Source: JAFEBO01 sp044221315 (lineage in GTDB: Bacteria > Planctomycetota > Phycisphaerae > Phycisphaerales > UBA1924). Taken from it: a DNA stretch of 64,000 nt. Below are positions 33,139 through 42,035 of the stretch, piece after piece. Under the pieces are notes generated by a model. That model had not been told where the DNA came from. It saw only the letters and a program-made list of their open reading frames with translations, and searched no databases. Position numbers and translations under genes: made by a program. The DNA lies in contig JBGAPK010000003.1 of the NCBI GenBank assembly GCA_044221315.1, forward strand, positions 147,031 to 211,030, read 5' to 3'. Position 1 is the first letter of the stretch. Each line of letters starts with the position of its first letter.

Positions 33139-34734
33139 ATGGCGGTGGCGAAAATGACCAGACCGGCACGATTGAAACCCCGGGCTGAGAATCGCATCGC
33201 CGCGATCGATATCGGCAGCAATGCCGTCCGCTTTGCGCTGGCGAAAGTGTCTGCGGCGGGTGGGCTTGAAATCCTCGAAGAGAAGCGCCGGCCGACACGG
33301 CTCGGCGCCAATCTGGCCAAGGGCGCGGGACTCCCGAAGGCCGCGGTGAAGGCCACGCTCGGGGCCGTGAAAGAGTTTTGTTTCGACGCCATGAGACACG
33401 GTGTGGGCACCGTGCGGCTGGTGGCGACGGCCGCGGTGCGTGAATCGCCGGACGGCGGAGCGTTCGTCGCCCGCCTGGAGCGTGAGGTCGGCCTGCCGGT
33501 CTCGATCATCGGGCCGGACGAGGAGGCGCGGCTGGCGTTTGCGAGTTGCCGCGCTTCGTACGACGTGACAAAGCGGAACGTTGCGGTCGTGGACATCGGT
33601 GGCGGGAGCGTGCAGGTGAGCCGGGCGTGGCGGGGCGTGCTGTACGAGGCGATCTCGATGCCGCTCGGAGCGGTGAGGCTGACGGCGGCGTTTGGGGGCG
33701 GTGAGGAAGTGCGAAAGGCGGACGTGCTCCGCAAGATGCGAAGGCACGTCGCCAAAGTGCTGGCGGATGGGCTAAGGCAGGGCGGGCGAACCCCGGATGT
33801 CCTTATCGGCTGCGGCGGGACATTCGCGACCGTCGCCCTCCTGCTGGGAGTTTCCAGACCCGCGGTGCGGGCCGGAACGCGTCCGGCTTCTCTCGCCCGG
33901 CTGATGATGGCCTGCGAGAGGCTCAAGGAACTTACCGAAGAAGTCTGCGCGATGTCGCAGCAGGAACGTGACGAGCGGCTTCGGCGAGCGAACGTACCCC
34001 CCGACCGGGCGGAGATCCTGCCCGCGGGGCTGATGGTTGCAACGGAACTCATGAAGCACATTGGCGCGCCCGGGTTTGTGGCGCATGCCGGTGGCGTGCG
34101 GGACGGGATTCTTCGCGAACTGGCGGGCAGTTCGCGGGTCGCATCGCCGGTGGACGAGGTTCGCGCGTTCGCGGAGGGAGCCGGGTATGAGTACGGGCAC
34201 AGCGAGCATGTCGGGCATCTGGCGGTGGCGCTGCTGAACGACCTGGCGGATGTGGATCGGATTCGAGAGGCGGTGCACGAAAGGATGGACGCTTCGGAAT
34301 TGCTCGAGTGCGCCGGCCTGGTGCATGACCTGGGCGTGCCGATCGATTATGAGCGCCACCACAAAGTCTCGCGCCGGATTGTGGAACTGGCGGCGTGGCG
34401 GTCGCTCGATTCGGAGATGCGGGCGGTCCTGGCGAATCTCGCGAGGTATCACCGCAAGGCGCTGCCGACCGAAGAGCACCCGCCGTTCGCGGCGCTCTCG
34501 CGGCGGTCGAAGCAACTGGTGCGGGCGTTGGCGGGAATTCTGCGGGTGGCGGACGGATTGGACCGGCAGCACCGGCAGCGCGTGCACGGTGTGCGGGTGC
34601 GGATCACGGCGAGGGCGGTCGAGATCGTGGCCGAGGGGGCGCAGGGAGGGGATGCGGACATCCGGGCGGCGCAGAAAAAATCGGACCTTCTGGCGGCGGT
34701 GCTGCGTCGAAGCGTGGTTGTTCGAGCGGGCTAG
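33139..34734 (+). CDS. Ppx/GppA phosphatase with C-terminal HD domain
   Basis: 531 residues. The N-terminal ASKHA fold has IAAIDIGSNAVRFALA (phosphate 1), TAAVRESPDGGAF, VAVVDIGGGSVQVS (phosphate 2), IGCGGTFATVA, and EILPAGLMVATELM. The C-terminal 180 residues carry an HD-type fold with HSEHVGHLAVALL and ECAGLVHDLGVPIDYERHHK. Such two-domain proteins hydrolyse polyphosphate or (p)ppGpp, so they serve phosphate storage and stress signalling. Which activity applies here cannot be told from sequence. Confidence 0.93.
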   Translation: MAVAKMTRPARLKPRAENRIAAIDIGSNAVRFALAKVSAAGGLEILEEKRRPTRLGANLAKGAGLPKAAVKATLGAVKEFCFDAMRHGVGTVRLVATAAVRESPDGGAFVARLEREVGLPVSIIGPDEEARLAFASCRASYDVTKRNVAVVDIGGGSVQVSRAWRGVLYEAISMPLGAVRLTAAFGGGEEVRKADVLRKMRRHVAKVLADGLRQGGRTPDVLIGCGGTFATVALLLGVSRPAVRAGTRPASLARLMMACERLKELTEEVCAMSQQERDERLRRANVPPDRAEILPAGLMVATELMKHIGAPGFVAHAGGVRDGILRELAGSSRVASPVDEVRAFAEGAGYEYGHSEHVGHLAVALLNDLADVDRIREAVHERMDASELLECAGLVHDLGVPIDYERHHKVSRRIVELAAWRSLDSEMRAVLANLARYHRKALPTEEHPPFAALSRRSKQLVRALAGILRVADGLDRQHRQRVHGVRVRITARAVEIVAEGAQGGDADIRAAQKKSDLLAAVLRRSVVVRAG

Positions 34735-34817
34735 CGGGCGATCCGGCGTTTGGACGATTGCCGGGCTGTGTCGGGACGGGCGGCGAGCCGATACTTATTC
34801 CGGGCGGTATTGAAAGT

Positions 34818-34871
34818 AGACGAAATACCCTCCCCCAACCCCTTCGCTCAGGGAAGGAGCTTGTGAAACGG
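34818..34871. repeat. Dispersed pyrimidine-tract repeat, copy 2 (upstream of FkbM gene)
   Basis: GACGAAATACCCTCCCCCAA then CCCCTTCGCTCAGGGAAGGA and GCTTGTGAAAC. It matches the reverse complement of 9040-9116. It ends only eight bases before the start of the gene at 34879, and its last bases help form that gene's 5' leader, including the purine-rich AAGGAG. Confidence 0.7.
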
Positions 34872-34878
34872 AGTGCGC

Positions 34879-35790
34879 ATGCGGACGATGCTGAGTTCGA
34901 TGGTGAACGGAATTCGCAAGAGCCCGGCGCTCAACTCGATGGCGCGCGCATGCGTCAAGGCGATCCCGGATCGCAAGCACATCACCAACATGCGCGACAT
35001 CGGACCCATCGCGATCCGGCTGCGCCGGCACCGGTACCTGCTCTGGGAGCACCCGCTCATCCACGACGCGTTCATGGTCTCGCTCTTCGCCCGCCTGATC
35101 CGACCGGGCGATGTGGTCTACGACATCGGCGCCAACATCGGGCTGTACACAAGGCTGATGAGGCAGTGGTTTGATGCGAGCTATCTCTATGCGTTCGAGC
35201 CGATGCTCGAGAACCGGGAACTCCTCGAGGAAAACGTCCGCCTGGGGAAGATGCAAAGCGTCTGCGAGATCTCGGCGCTGGCCCTCTCGGACAAGCCCGG
35301 CAGGGAAGAGCTTCAGATCGACGACATGAATTCGGGGTCGGCGGTCCTGAACAGCATCTCGGGCGGGAAGGCGTCGAGCGGGCGGGAGCACTTTGGGCTG
35401 CCCCCAAAGACCGAAACGGTCGAACTGGAGACGCTGGACGCCTTTGTGCGTCGGGCCGGGGTCCGTCCGCCCAACATGATGAAGATCGATACCGAGGGGG
35501 CGGAAGTCAAAATTCTGATCGGGGGAGCAGAGACCATCCGCACGCACAAGCCCCGGATGGCGATCGCCCTGCACGGTAAGGACAAGGCGAAGGGGACGCT
35601 GGAGCAGCTCGAACTGCTCGGCTGTCCCGCCTACGGATACGTACGTGAAGGGCCTGCAAGAACCTATCGGAGGCTGTCGATGGCCGACTTTGACCGGCTG
35701 GGCAACAACAACATCCTCGCGAGCTACAACGAGGATGACCTTCGCGAAGAGCCGCGGGCGCTCGCGGCGGCGCCCGCTCATCGCAAATAG
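34879..35790 (+). CDS. FkbM-family methyltransferase
   Basis: 303 residues from the ATG at 34879 (a GTG at 34873 is also possible), with GGAG at five bases. SAM motif I is GDVVYDIGANIGLYTRLM, followed by YAFEPMLENRELLEENV, and the FkbM hallmark MKIDTEGAEVKILIGG. FkbM proteins O-methylate sugars, polyketides or glycolipids. The target is unknown. It stands alone between Ppx and the peptidase, so no pathway context is available. Confidence 0.9.
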   Translation: MRTMLSSMVNGIRKSPALNSMARACVKAIPDRKHITNMRDIGPIAIRLRRHRYLLWEHPLIHDAFMVSLFARLIRPGDVVYDIGANIGLYTRLMRQWFDASYLYAFEPMLENRELLEENVRLGKMQSVCEISALALSDKPGREELQIDDMNSGSAVLNSISGGKASSGREHFGLPPKTETVELETLDAFVRRAGVRPPNMMKIDTEGAEVKILIGGAETIRTHKPRMAIALHGKDKAKGTLEQLELLGCPAYGYVREGPARTYRRLSMADFDRLGNNNILASYNEDDLREEPRALAAAPAHRK

Positions 35791-35909
35791 GCCTGTTTTC
35801 GGACGGGCATTCAATTCGTCATTTGGTGGCGCGTTTGGACGACTGTGCGGTACGATGTATCGCGGATGTCTGCGTGCGCCGGCACGGGTGGGGCAAGGAG
35901 AGCCAGGAG

Positions 35910-37331
35910 ATGAAGTTTGAATCGTTGATGGGCGTTGCGGGCGTCGCGTTGGTGACGCTGTTTTCGAACGCGCAGATCGCGACCGTGCCGGCCGTCCGTT
36001 ACGAGGGCGAGAAAGTGGTCCGTGTGATGCCTCGGTCTGTGAACGACCTGCGTCTGATGGACCTGATTTCTGACGACCGGTGGACGTGCGGCGCGGGCGG
36101 GCCCGGCGGCGAGGCCGACTACCGGGTGAGCGCGGCCGACCTCGTCACGCTGGACCGGGCGGGCGTGCCCTACCGGGTCATCATCGACGACGTGCAGAAG
36201 CTGATCGAAGCCGAACGGGCGGAAATCGAGGATCCGTTCGGCGATCGCGCCTTTTTCGACGCCTATCAGAACTACGCGAGCGTCAGCAGCTATGTGGACA
36301 CACTGGTTGGCGCCTATCCGGGTTTTGTCACGCGGTTTTCCTCCGGCACGTCGATCCAGGGACGCGACATCTTCGGTATGCGAGTCACGAGCCCGGTGCC
36401 CCCGATCGGAGGCTCCCCGCGCAAGCCCGTCATCTATCTCAACAGCGTGCAGCACGCTCGCGAGTGGATCAGCGTCATGGCGAATATGTACGTCGCCACG
36501 CAGTTGCTTTCGACCTATTCGACGGACGCCACCGCGAAGAGTCTCCTGGACACATACGAGTTTGTGTTCATTCCGATCAGCAATCCGGACGGGTACAACA
36601 TCACATGGACCAGCCAACGGCTCTGGCGAAAGAACGCCCGGGTCATCAACGGCGTGACGCGCGGCGTCGATATGAACCGCAACTGGAGCGTCGGTTACGG
36701 CCTCGACTCGGGCTCGAGCTCTTCACCTTCCAACGAAACGTATCGCGGCACCGGCGCATTCTCAGAGCCCGAAACGGCCGCGATGCGCAACTACCTTCTG
36801 TCAATCCCGAAGGTCGCGGCCGGCGTCGACCTCCACAGCTATTCGCAGCTCGTCCTTCGCCCCTGGATGTACCAGAACGCGCTGCCGCCCGGCATGGCCT
36901 CGTTCAATCGCATCGGACCGGCGATGGTGGCGGCGATCGCGGCGAAAACCGGCGCCACATACACCTACGGCGGGCCGGACATTCTGTACCTGGCGTCTGG
37001 CGTGGCTTCGGACTGGTATTTCGGGGCTCTCGGCGCCGTGGGGATGGGAATGGAACTCCGCGACACCGGGCAGAATGGATTCATCCTTCCGGCCAGTCAG
37101 ATCGTGCCCACGGGGCAGGACGCGTACGCGGCGATTACGACCATGGTGACCGGGCTCTGCCGCGCCGATCTGAACCGGGACAACATCGTGGACGACACGG
37201 ACTTTGTGCAGTTTGCCTCGGCGTACGACACATTTCTGACGAACACGGCCGACTTCACGGGGGACGGGGCGACGGACGATTTTGACTTCGTTGTCTTCGC
37301 GGACGCGTACGACCGCCTCACATGTCCGTAA
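35910..37331 (+). CDS. Secreted M14 zinc carboxypeptidase with C-terminal dockerin-like module
   Basis: 473 residues from the ATG at 35910 (AAGGAG upstream). Signal peptide about residues 1-22. The M14 zinc motif is SVQHAREWISVMA (His and Glu), the third ligand His is in AGVDLHSYSQLVLRPW, substrate residues are in MNRNWSVGYG, and the catalytic Glu is in GMGMELRDTGQNGF. It would remove C-terminal residues from peptides outside the cell. The last 55 residues are a variant of the GC-type dockerin (CRADLNRDNIVDDTDFVQF ... DRLTCP) that lacks the inner cysteine pair found in the others here. Confidence 0.92.
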   Translation: MKFESLMGVAGVALVTLFSNAQIATVPAVRYEGEKVVRVMPRSVNDLRLMDLISDDRWTCGAGGPGGEADYRVSAADLVTLDRAGVPYRVIIDDVQKLIEAERAEIEDPFGDRAFFDAYQNYASVSSYVDTLVGAYPGFVTRFSSGTSIQGRDIFGMRVTSPVPPIGGSPRKPVIYLNSVQHAREWISVMANMYVATQLLSTYSTDATAKSLLDTYEFVFIPISNPDGYNITWTSQRLWRKNARVINGVTRGVDMNRNWSVGYGLDSGSSSSPSNETYRGTGAFSEPETAAMRNYLLSIPKVAAGVDLHSYSQLVLRPWMYQNALPPGMASFNRIGPAMVAAIAAKTGATYTYGGPDILYLASGVASDWYFGALGAVGMGMELRDTGQNGFILPASQIVPTGQDAYAAITTMVTGLCRADLNRDNIVDDTDFVQFASAYDTFLTNTADFTGDGATDDFDFVVFADAYDRLTCP

Positions 37332-37528
37332 TAATTCGGAATCGTCTCATAACCGAACCGAACGTCGGCAGGATTCGAATCAGCATCGGAGCAATTCGCT
37401 CGCGGAGCTTGGGACTTTGTCGTATGGTTGAAAGGGAGCGCCCGCGCTCGTTGTTTCCGCAGTAAAGAAATCGATCCGAAAGACAGTCGGTCGAGCCCAC
37501 GGCGCTATCTGGACGAGGGAGAGTTTGC

Positions 37529-39232
37529 ATGCAGAGTCGAACAGTCGGCGGCGTTGGTCGTTCTCTCATGATCGGACTTCCGGCGCTGTGCGGGCTTGCG
37601 ATATCGGCCAACGCCCAGTTGGGGTCGTTCGCCTCGGACTTGGGCGGCCAGTCGAGCCCGCTGCCGTACAACCTGGACATCGCGATCGGCCAGCGTGCAC
37701 CGGGCGCGGCGAAGGCAGCGCTGCTGCGGGCCTCGGTGATTCGGTCCTTTGCGCGAAGCCCGATGTGCTTCAAGGCGGACATGACGCCGGCGCAGTGGCA
37801 AGAGGCGATGGACCGGTTTCAGCTGCTCCCGCCGACGCTGACGCCTCCGGACCCGAACGACCCGTTCGGCGACCGGTTCAACACCGACCTTTACATGTGG
37901 GACGCGAACGGCAATGCCGGGGTCGACGCCGGCACGGCGTCGCGCGCCAACCTGACATTCAGCTTTCCGGCGGACGGAACGACCTGGGGCATCGCGCAAT
38001 CGGGCTTTGCGCCGGGGCCGAACGTGCTCGGGGCGAGTCTGGCGGCGGCGAATCAGTTCGGCAACACGGAGAAGGGGCGTGAATACCTGCGTCAGTGCCT
38101 GGCGACATGGAAGCGCTACGGCGGGATAACGTACACGGAGGTCGCGGACGACAATTCGCCTCAGGACAATGCGACAACGCACGTCTCGACGCGCGGCGAC
38201 ATCCGCATCGGCGCGGTGGCGTTGGGGACGGCAACTCCGGTGCTCGCGTACAACTGCTTCCCGGCTCCGGGCGGGCTGGTCGGCTTCTCCCTGGTCGGCG
38301 GGGACATGTGTATCAACGCATCCTACTTTGGCAATACGGACGCCTTCGCGAGCACAAGCAACAATTACCGATTTTTGCGGAACACCTGCACGCACGAGCA
38401 CGGGCACGGCCTGGGCTTTATCCACCAGGTGCCTTGCTCGGGCACGAAGCTGATGGAGCCCCAGATCGCCACGGGATTTGACGCGGTTCAGACCGACGAC
38501 CGCCGGGCGGCGGGGCGCAACTACGGCGATCGGAACAGCGGGAATCAGTCGCTCGCAACGGCGAAGGACTTCGGAAACCTGTCCACTCCGGTGCTGCGCT
38601 CCATCGGAGCGCGGGAGCAGTCCCTGAACGGATATTGGGACTCGGGGAACAATCCGACCGGCGCCGACTACTTCAAGTTCGCGCTCGGCTCGGCCCAGAA
38701 CGTCAAGATCATCGCTACGCCCCGGGGCGGGCTGTACACGACCGGGCAGCAGGCGGGTGGATGCAACGGAACCACGACCTCGCATAACTCCACCGCCCTC
38801 GGAAACCTGGCGTACGAACTCATGAGCGCGGACGGGACGGTCTCGATCGGCGTTGTGGACGCAACGGCGACCGGCGCTATCGAATCATCCACGTTCAACG
38901 CCCTGCCCGCGGGCTCGTACGCGGTCCGCGTCTGGGACAACAACCCGGCGAACGACCCGCTCGGTGATGACCCCAACACGATCGTGCAGCTCTACGACTT
39001 CGAGATCCAGGTCGGAACCAACGTGTACGAAGACCCGTACGCGAACGCCGGCGTGAACAAACGCATCGCGGCAGGAACTGCCTGCCAGTTTATCGGCGAC
39101 ATCAATTCCGCTATCACCGAGACCCGGATCGCGGTCACACTCTCACGTTTCGAGTGGGACCTGGATGGGGACGGGGCGTTCGAGACAGGCGTCGCCCCGG
39201 CCGCATCACAGCCCAAGCCGACCTTCACGTAA
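37529..39232 (+). CDS. Secreted matrixin-like zinc metalloprotease, truncated by frameshift
   Basis: 567 residues with a signal peptide (residues about 1-29, ending ANAQ) and GGGAG upstream. The zinc motif is NTCTHEHGHGLGFIHQVP, an HExxHxxGxxH site, followed by the methionine turn KLMEP, as in M10 matrixins. A later domain (about 350-480) resembles a pre-peptidase C-terminal beta domain (YFKFALGSAQNVKIIA). The frame ends within a PKD-like domain (FEWDLDGDGAFETG), at a TAA at 39230. Directly after, in the +1 relative frame, the PKD domain continues and a GC-type dockerin follows (39222-39761). The protease domain is complete, but without the tail the product would lack its sorting module. Confidence 0.88.
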   Translation: MQSRTVGGVGRSLMIGLPALCGLAISANAQLGSFASDLGGQSSPLPYNLDIAIGQRAPGAAKAALLRASVIRSFARSPMCFKADMTPAQWQEAMDRFQLLPPTLTPPDPNDPFGDRFNTDLYMWDANGNAGVDAGTASRANLTFSFPADGTTWGIAQSGFAPGPNVLGASLAAANQFGNTEKGREYLRQCLATWKRYGGITYTEVADDNSPQDNATTHVSTRGDIRIGAVALGTATPVLAYNCFPAPGGLVGFSLVGGDMCINASYFGNTDAFASTSNNYRFLRNTCTHEHGHGLGFIHQVPCSGTKLMEPQIATGFDAVQTDDRRAAGRNYGDRNSGNQSLATAKDFGNLSTPVLRSIGAREQSLNGYWDSGNNPTGADYFKFALGSAQNVKIIATPRGGLYTTGQQAGGCNGTTTSHNSTALGNLAYELMSADGTVSIGVVDATATGAIESSTFNALPAGSYAVRVWDNNPANDPLGDDPNTIVQLYDFEIQVGTNVYEDPYANAGVNKRIAAGTACQFIGDINSAITETRIAVTLSRFEWDLDGDGAFETGVAPAASQPKPTFT

Positions 39233-39761
39233 AACCGGGATCGACACGATTCAGGTCACGGTCTACGGCGCGACCACGACGGTGACTGGAACTCCCGTTT
39301 CGTCGGGCAAGGGCGTGACGGCGCCTTTCACGATCACCGGCACGAACCTCAAGAACGTCACCAGTTCGTCGATGGTGACCCTGCTGTCGGGGACCGGGGT
39401 GACCGTGACGGGCGTGCCGATTCCGAACGCCTTGGGCACGCAGGTCACCGGGCTTTCGTTCGTCATCGACTCGGGCGCGTCGGTCGGCGCTCGAGCGCTG
39501 CAGGTTTCCAATGCGGATGGGACGGGGAGCTCCGCGGCGTTCCTTACCGTGACCGCTCCGCCCTGCCCGGCCGACCTGAACGGCGATGAGCAGGTGGATG
39601 ATTCAGACTTTGTGATGTTCGCGGCGGCGTACGACATACTGGACTGCCTGGACGGCGCAATGCCCCCGGGCTGCCCGGCCGATCTGAACGATGACGGGAT
39701 CGTGGACGACACGGACTTTGTGATGTTCGCGGCGGCGTACGACGCGCTGCTGTGTCCCTAA
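39222..39761 (+). pseudogene. C-terminal part of the matrixin-like protease, out of frame
   Basis: About 175 residues with no plausible start of their own. The piece begins KTGIDTIQVTVYG, the last strands of the PKD-like domain that is cut off at 39232. It continues through an IPT/Ig-like domain (PFTITGTNLKNVTSSSMVTL) and ends in a standard double EF-hand dockerin (CPADLNGDEQVDDSDFVMF ... DDTDFVMFAAAYDALLCP). Adding one base within the GTAAAAC at 39228-39234 would turn the stop into a Tyr-Lys reading and restore a single protein of about 743 residues. Real mutation or sequencing error cannot be told apart here. Confidence 0.85.
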
Positions 39762-39785
39762 GGCGGTTTGTCGCATCAACCAATG

Positions 39786-39820
39786 AAAACGCCGCCGGAC
39801 GACCGGCGGCGTTTTTCTTT
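39786..39820 (+). terminator. Bidirectional-looking terminator between protease gene and tRNA
   Basis: AACGCCGCCGG, loop ACGA, CCGGCGGCGTT followed by TTTCTTTTT. The 5' flank AAAA gives a T-run on the other strand, so it could end both the plus-strand protease transcript and the minus-strand tRNA transcript. Confidence 0.85.
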
Positions 39821-39825
39821 TTCAA

Positions 39826-39897
39826 AGCGGGCGAAGGGGCTTGAACCCTCGACCTTCTCGTTGGCAACGAGACGCTCTACCACTGAGCTACGCCCGC
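39826..39897 (-). tRNA. tRNA-Gly (GCC anticodon)
   Basis: Read on the minus strand, a 72-base cloverleaf: acceptor GCGGGCG pairs with CGCCCGC (discriminator T), D-arm GCTCAGTGGTAGAGC, anticodon stem TCTCG/CGAGA with loop TTGCCAA (anticodon GCC), and T-arm GAGGGTTCAAGCCCCTT region with the TTCAA core. CCA is not encoded. Confidence 0.95.
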
Positions 39898-40009
39898 GGA
39901 GGACCTGATTGTTGCCCGGGATCGGCCCGGAGCGGGTGGAAAGTTAGCCGGAGCGGGTAGAAAGGTCAACCGGACGTGCCGGGAGGGCGTGTGTGACGCG
40001 TGGGAAGGG

Positions 40010-41902
40010 TCAGGAAGGGGAAATGGGCCCCTTGATGGCGGCTTCGAGGTCGGAGGGCTTGAAGAAGCTGTTGAAATAGGCGGGCTTGGCCTGGCCGGGC
40101 CGGAAGATCGCGATGAGGGGGATGCCGCCGCCACCGGAGATCTCGCGGACGAGCCCCCACCCCTGCTCTTGGCCGGCGCTGGTGAGATCGACCTTGAGGG
40201 GAAGAACATCGGGTGCATTGAGCAGGCGGACGCCGGTGTCGCTCAGAAGAACGGTGCGTTCAAGGACGTGGCAGTTGGTGCACCACTTGGCGGTGAAGTC
40301 GATGACGACGGTCTTGTGGGCGGCGAGCGCGGCATCGATGTCGGCACGGATTTTCGTTTCGGGCTGGTTGGCGAAGACACGCCAGGCGACGGGGCCTTCG
40401 GAAGTCAGGGCCCGGGCGGCGAAAGCGGAGCCGGCAATCCAGACAATTCCGAAGAGCGTGACAAAGCCCTTGGCGGTTGAGGAGCGGAGCATGCGCCAAG
40501 CGCCGACGATTGCCCACAGCCCCGCGAGAGCGGAAACGGCACCGACGGCGAACCACGGCCACTTTTCGCTGGTGAGGTTTGAGAGCAGGAAGATGGCGAC
40601 GGCGAACATGAGGACGCCGAGGACTTGCTTGAGGAGTTCGCCGCCGGGGCCGGCCTTGGGGAGACGGTCGATCAAGCGCGGAAAGGCGATGAGAATGGCG
40701 TAGGGGAGAGCCATTCCGATTCCCATGACGACGAATGTCACGAGACCAAGCCAGGCTGGTCGGGTAGCGGCCCAGGCGATGGTGGCGCCGAGGAGCGGGC
40801 CGGTGCAGGGGGTCGAAAGGATCGCGGTGAGAACCCCGAGCAGGAAATTGCCGGCGATCGTGTCGTGGCTGGGGTTGAGCATGTAGACGGATTGGGGCAG
40901 GCGGATCGTGAAGAGGCCGATCATGCCCAGGCCCATGACTCCGACGATGGATGCCATGGCGATCGTGAACCAGCGGCTGGTGAAGACTTGTCCCCAGTCC
41001 TGTTTTTGGCCGCCGGTGACGACGCCGAAAATTACGAGCCCGAGCACGAGAAACGTCGCGACGATGCCGACGCAGTAGACGCTGCCGAAGAGGGCAAGGC
41101 GGGTGGGGTTTCCGGCCTGCTGCTGGAGGGAAAGGATCTTGATGGGGATGACCGGAAGAACGCAGGGGGTGAGGTTGAGAAGGAAACCCGCGGCGAGCGC
41201 GATGAGAAAGATGAGTGCGAACTGGTCCTGCGCAAGCGAGAATTGGTAGCCGAAGAAATCGAAGCGGCTGCGGGCGGCCGGAGACGCGCCGCCGCCGTCG
41301 GATGAGTTCATCCGGGAATAGACGCTCGGGTCGAACGCGGTGAAAAGGGAGGCCGAGTCCGACGGCGCGGAGGTGAGTTGCGCGGCGGGCTTGATGGCGA
41401 TTCTGACCTCGAGCGGCACGTCGGCGGGTGCGAGGCATTGTTTGTCATCGCAGGCTTGGATCGTGACGGCTAGGGTGAGGGTTAGGTCGCCGTTGGGCGC
41501 GTCGGCGCTGAGCTGGACCGGGATGTAGATCACCGACTTGCCGGTGAAGAACTCCATTTCCACGGGATCGCCGAGGAAGCCCACCTTGACGAGTTCGGGC
41601 TTGGGCCACTGGATCGGGCCGAACTTGGCGAACTTGGGAGGCGATTCGACCCGGACTTCGGTCGCGATCAGGGCGAGGTCCTTGAGGCTTTCGGGGAGTT
41701 TGGGGTCGTTGGTCTGGGTGTGCCAGCCCTTGGCGTGATCGAGGATGATTGCGATGGCGAACTGGTCGCCCGGGGATGCCTCCGAACGCTGCGGGACTGC
41801 AGAGACTTCCACCTTGGTCGTGGAGTTGATCTGCCCTACGGCGTGGTGTCCGGTCGGGAGCAGAAGGCAGGCTAGAAGGAAAAGGCGGGCGAAAAGGCGC
41901 AT
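40010..41902 (-). CDS. dsbD: Protein-disulfide reductase DsbD-like (cytochrome c biogenesis/thioredoxin fold)
   Basis: 630 residues from the ATG at 41902 with AAGGA upstream. Signal peptide about 1-24. The N-terminal DsbD-alpha-like domain has a cysteine pair in IQACDDKQCLAPADV. The central eight-helix domain has the two key cysteines in LLNLTPCVLPVIPIKIL and ILSTPCTGPLLGATI. The C-terminal thioredoxin domain has DFTAKWCTNCHVLE with the CxxC. Electrons would pass from cytoplasmic thioredoxin through the membrane to periplasmic disulfide partners. All six cysteines expected for the relay are present. It is divergent from fliM. Confidence 0.92.
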   Translation of the reverse strand: MRLFARLFLLACLLLPTGHHAVGQINSTTKVEVSAVPQRSEASPGDQFAIAIILDHAKGWHTQTNDPKLPESLKDLALIATEVRVESPPKFAKFGPIQWPKPELVKVGFLGDPVEMEFFTGKSVIYIPVQLSADAPNGDLTLTLAVTIQACDDKQCLAPADVPLEVRIAIKPAAQLTSAPSDSASLFTAFDPSVYSRMNSSDGGGASPAARSRFDFFGYQFSLAQDQFALIFLIALAAGFLLNLTPCVLPVIPIKILSLQQQAGNPTRLALFGSVYCVGIVATFLVLGLVIFGVVTGGQKQDWGQVFTSRWFTIAMASIVGVMGLGMIGLFTIRLPQSVYMLNPSHDTIAGNFLLGVLTAILSTPCTGPLLGATIAWAATRPAWLGLVTFVVMGIGMALPYAILIAFPRLIDRLPKAGPGGELLKQVLGVLMFAVAIFLLSNLTSEKWPWFAVGAVSALAGLWAIVGAWRMLRSSTAKGFVTLFGIVWIAGSAFAARALTSEGPVAWRVFANQPETKIRADIDAALAAHKTVVIDFTAKWCTNCHVLERTVLLSDTGVRLLNAPDVLPLKVDLTSAGQEQGWGLVREISGGGGIPLIAIFRPGQAKPAYFNSFFKPSDLEAAIKGPISPS

Positions 41903-42035
41903 CGATCGGGTTCCTTCCGGGGGATCGGGGGCAGGCTCTTGCATCGGCCGGATCGGGGGGAGAGGCCTCAAGACGGGACGAAGGGCCGGTCGATGATTGG
42001 ATGCCTCTTGTTCGTGTCCCGGTTGCGGAGTGTTC

